From positions 1-8,014 of the forward strand of contig JAFGGQ010000033.1 of assembly GCA_016930435.1 (NCBI GenBank): DNA of 8,014 nucleotides, in the 5' to 3' direction. The stretch comes from a bacterium (GTDB lineage: Bacteria; UBP14; UBA6098; JAFGQG01). The translations under genes and the position numbers were made by a program. The notes beneath the pieces are model-generated. The model had not been told where the DNA came from. It worked only from the letters and a program-made list of their open reading frames with translations, and searched no databases. Shown one piece after another: positions 6,266 through 8,014 of the stretch; within the stretch, counting starts at the first letter, position 1, and each line of letters begins with the position of its first letter.

Positions 6266-7348
6266 ATGACGAAAAGCTGCGGAATTGTTGTATTAATTCT
6301 GTTTCTCATTTCCGGGCTATATGGCCAGACCGGTTTCTATGACCTGTTTGAACCTGTTAATTCCTTTACCTTGTCCCTGCCGGATTCAGTTCCTCCTATG
6401 GGCGAGATCAGGGACATTGACGTTAACCCTTCAGGCGAAATGTTCCTGCTTGAAGGCGGGGGAAGCAGGATCATGAAATTTTCGCGGAAAGGAGTCTTTG
6501 TCAAACAGTGGGGCGGAAAAAATGCCGTCGGTAAATACCACCTTTCAGTATTGGGATCAGCATTTATAGATACCAGCAGATCCGAGCTGATAGTAGCTGA
6601 TTGGCTCAAAGGCAGAGTCGTCTTCTTCGATTACAATGGCAAATACAAGGATTCCTTTCTGACATCGTCCCATCTTATAGGAATAGACGGAGCTATCCCT
6701 CATCCCACCGAAAAAAACTGGTACGCCATCGGCGGGATCATTGCCCAAAACCACCAGTTTTTCCGGGAGAAAGAATACTACGCCAAAGGCATGCACATCT
6801 TCGACCGAAAGGGAAAATACCGGGAATCTGCTTTTGACCTCTACAGAAAAGAAATTCTGGAAAAAAACAACTTCAATTATCTCACTACAGTACTGAACCT
6901 GCACGGTAATAATATTATTGCCGGATACATTACCAGTTATAAGATCTCCATTATCAACCCCGAAGGGAAAATCGAAAGATACCTGAACGAAAAACCCGAT
7001 AAATGGCATCAACTCGAGATCAGTGCCGAAGACGCTTTTAAGGATCTGCTGTATAGCTTTTCAACTATCCGGAGTATAGACGTTCATAATGATCATATTA
7101 TTGTCCTGTATTCATATTATTCTCAGGAAGAAAAAACACTGTTGAGTACCCCTCAGCTTCTTATTTATAATCCCTCAAACGTGCTGATCGGAAATGGAAT
7201 AGAGGTCAGCTGGTTATCCGGGAATGATAATCAGAATGCCCGTATATTTCGGAAGGGCTTTGATGGTCTATTCTATGCTGTTCGGTTAAAGGATGGGAGT
7301 GATGAAAACAGCGGCTATGAGGTGGGCCTCTTTAAGCCCCGGTTTTAG
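6266..7348 (+). CDS. Exported six-bladed beta-propeller protein (NHL/TolB-like), copy 1
   Basis: The product is 360 aa with a signal peptide (about 1-20, ending SGLYG before Q21). It has no lipobox and no mature cysteine, so it is probably soluble in the periplasm or secreted. The body shows repeated blade signatures in which a strand reading 'visible or remembered state' is followed by an aromatic/FD turn and a G-K strand. Examples are GEMFLLEGGGSRIMKFSRKG (57-76), ELIVADWLKGRVVFFDYNGK (107-126), GMHIFDRKGKYRES (175-188), NNIIAGYITSYKISIINPEG (215-234) and PQLLIYNPS (296-304). This matches the six-bladed propeller proteins of Bacteroidota (PF17170/TolB-like class), typically binding or scaffold proteins with no catalytic residues. 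CTGGAG (6255-6260) sits 5 nt before the ATG. It lies between the cysteine peptides and a paralogous propeller gene that overlaps its 3' end. The ligand is unknown; the neighbouring peptides are the obvious candidates, by inference. Confidence 0.8.
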   Translation: MTKSCGIVVLILFLISGLYGQTGFYDLFEPVNSFTLSLPDSVPPMGEIRDIDVNPSGEMFLLEGGGSRIMKFSRKGVFVKQWGGKNAVGKYHLSVLGSAFIDTSRSELIVADWLKGRVVFFDYNGKYKDSFLTSSHLIGIDGAIPHPTEKNWYAIGGIIAQNHQFFREKEYYAKGMHIFDRKGKYRESAFDLYRKEILEKNNFNYLTTVLNLHGNNIIAGYITSYKISIINPEGKIERYLNEKPDKWHQLEISAEDAFKDLLYSFSTIRSIDVHNDHIIVLYSYYSQEEKTLLSTPQLLIYNPSNVLIGNGIEVSWLSGNDNQNARIFRKGFDGLFYAVRLKDGSDENSGYEVGLFKPRF

Positions 7349-8014
7349 AATCCTTTTTTTGCTGGGGATATTAATCTCATTCGCCGGCTATACATTCGCC
7401 GAAGATGACTTGTATGACTATTTCCGGCTCGAAAAAGAGATCGCTATCGACCCTTTCTGCGTCGATCCCCCACTGGGGAGCTGCAACGAGATCACACAAA
7501 ACCGGGATGGGATTCTGTTTATGGGATTTTTTCCCAGCCAGCGCCTTTTAAGCTTCACCCCAGAAGGAAAACCACTTAATATCTTTACGGGAAAATACGA
7601 AGCGGGGAAAAGAAATCCTTACCTGATTGCCAATGACCCATTTTTCTGTGAAGAAGAAGGATACATCGTAGTATCCGATTTTTTCAACCGCAGAGTGATG
7701 TATTTTAACTTAAACGCCAAGTTAAAGGACTCCTTTATCGCTAATGCTGATAAGCTCTATGACCTGACCCAAACCGTGCATTTCCGGGATTATGTTCTGG
7801 TAGGAGGGATGGCCCTCGATTTCATTCAGGAAAAACCACTCCTGTGGAATGGTTGGTACCTGCACGTCTTTGACAGGAATGGGAAGTACCTGAAAAGCCT
7901 TTTTGAAGCATATCCGGAGATGGTAAAGAATAACAGGTTCCGTAATAACGGAGGCTTGGTGGCCGTTGCCGGTGACCGTATATACTGCGCCCAGACCTGC
8001 CATTACCTGATTTC
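7302..8014 (+). CDS. Exported six-bladed beta-propeller protein, copy 2, 3' end outside the window
   Basis: An open frame overlaps the end of the preceding propeller gene and stays open to the window edge, giving at least 237 aa. The best start is ATG 7302, with AAAGGA (7288-7293) 8 nt upstream. ATG 7317 is a second option. Residues about 17-33 (ILFLLGILISFAGYTFA) form a signal peptide before E34. The mature part parallels copy 1: GYIVVSDFFNRRVMYFNLNA (120-139) matches its ELIVADWLKGRVVFFDYNGK, and LHVFDRNGKYLKSLFEAYPE (187-206) matches its MHIFDRKGKYRESAFDLYRK. Unlike copy 1 it contains mature cysteines C53, C61, C116, C229 and C233, so disulfides within it or with the cysteine peptides are conceivable. 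The 47-nt overlap implies translational coupling. Presence of the gene is well supported; its length and C-terminus are not visible. Confidence 0.85.
   Translation, partial: MKTAAMRWASLSPGFRILFLLGILISFAGYTFAEDDLYDYFRLEKEIAIDPFCVDPPLGSCNEITQNRDGILFMGFFPSQRLLSFTPEGKPLNIFTGKYEAGKRNPYLIANDPFFCEEEGYIVVSDFFNRRVMYFNLNAKLKDSFIANADKLYDLTQTVHFRDYVLVGGMALDFIQEKPLLWNGWYLHVFDRNGKYLKSLFEAYPEMVKNNRFRNNGGLVAVAGDRIYCAQTCHYLI

Noticed and set aside
6557-7012. 151-codon open frame on the minus strand
   Set aside because: It is a shadow of the first propeller gene, with no independent start signal or recognisable product.
7722-8003. 93-codon open frame on the minus strand
   Set aside because: It is antisense to the second propeller gene, which has a signal peptide and clear paralogy to copy 1.

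Overview
The window looks like chromosomal DNA of a Gram-negative, TonB-using bacterium with moderate GC, probably from the Bacteroidota/FCB assemblage. It holds a TonB-dependent receptor with an N-terminal carboxypeptidase-regulatory-like domain, two lipoproteins with clear lipoboxes, and six-bladed propeller proteins next to tiny secreted peptides. Nearly every gene has a good purine-rich Shine-Dalgarno sequence (AAAGGGA, AAAGGAG, GGAG, AAAGGA, CTGGAG). That is atypical of Bacteroidia and points, by inference, to a deeper FCB-type lineage (Marinimicrobia, KSB1 or Calditrichota-like) rather than to Bacteroides itself. The phylum cannot be fixed from this sequence.

Layout. (1) Positions 129-989 (+): an orphan 286-aa lipoprotein with a TTG start and no recognised family. 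(2) Positions about 1017-1069: a strong hairpin that ends the convergent leftward unit and probably also gene 1. (3) Positions 1087-5251 (-): a leftward operon with a 921-aa TonB-dependent receptor, a possible 25-codon basic peptide, and a 426-aa right-handed beta-helix lipoprotein. The barrel and the surface-type lipoprotein are probably partners in uptake of an unknown substrate. (4) Positions 5252-5709: a divergent intergenic region with one candidate promoter in each direction and a leader of about 165 nt on the rightward side. (5) Positions 5710-8014 (+): a tightly packed rightward operon with two small exported cysteine peptides (87 and 81 aa), then two paralogous exported beta-propeller proteins. 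The second propeller overlaps the first and runs off the window.

The most interesting part is the rightward operon. The two peptides share a plan: signal or membrane segment, acidic linker, a four-cysteine motif C-x-C-x(4-5)-C-x-P-C-[YW], then an amphipathic C-terminal helix. They sit directly upstream of the tandem propellers. This resembles in layout, but not visibly in sequence, the NVEALA-peptide / TolB-like propeller loci of Bacteroides. Its function is unknown; I infer a cell-envelope peptide-propeller system. No RNA genes, CRISPR arrays or mobile elements are visible.
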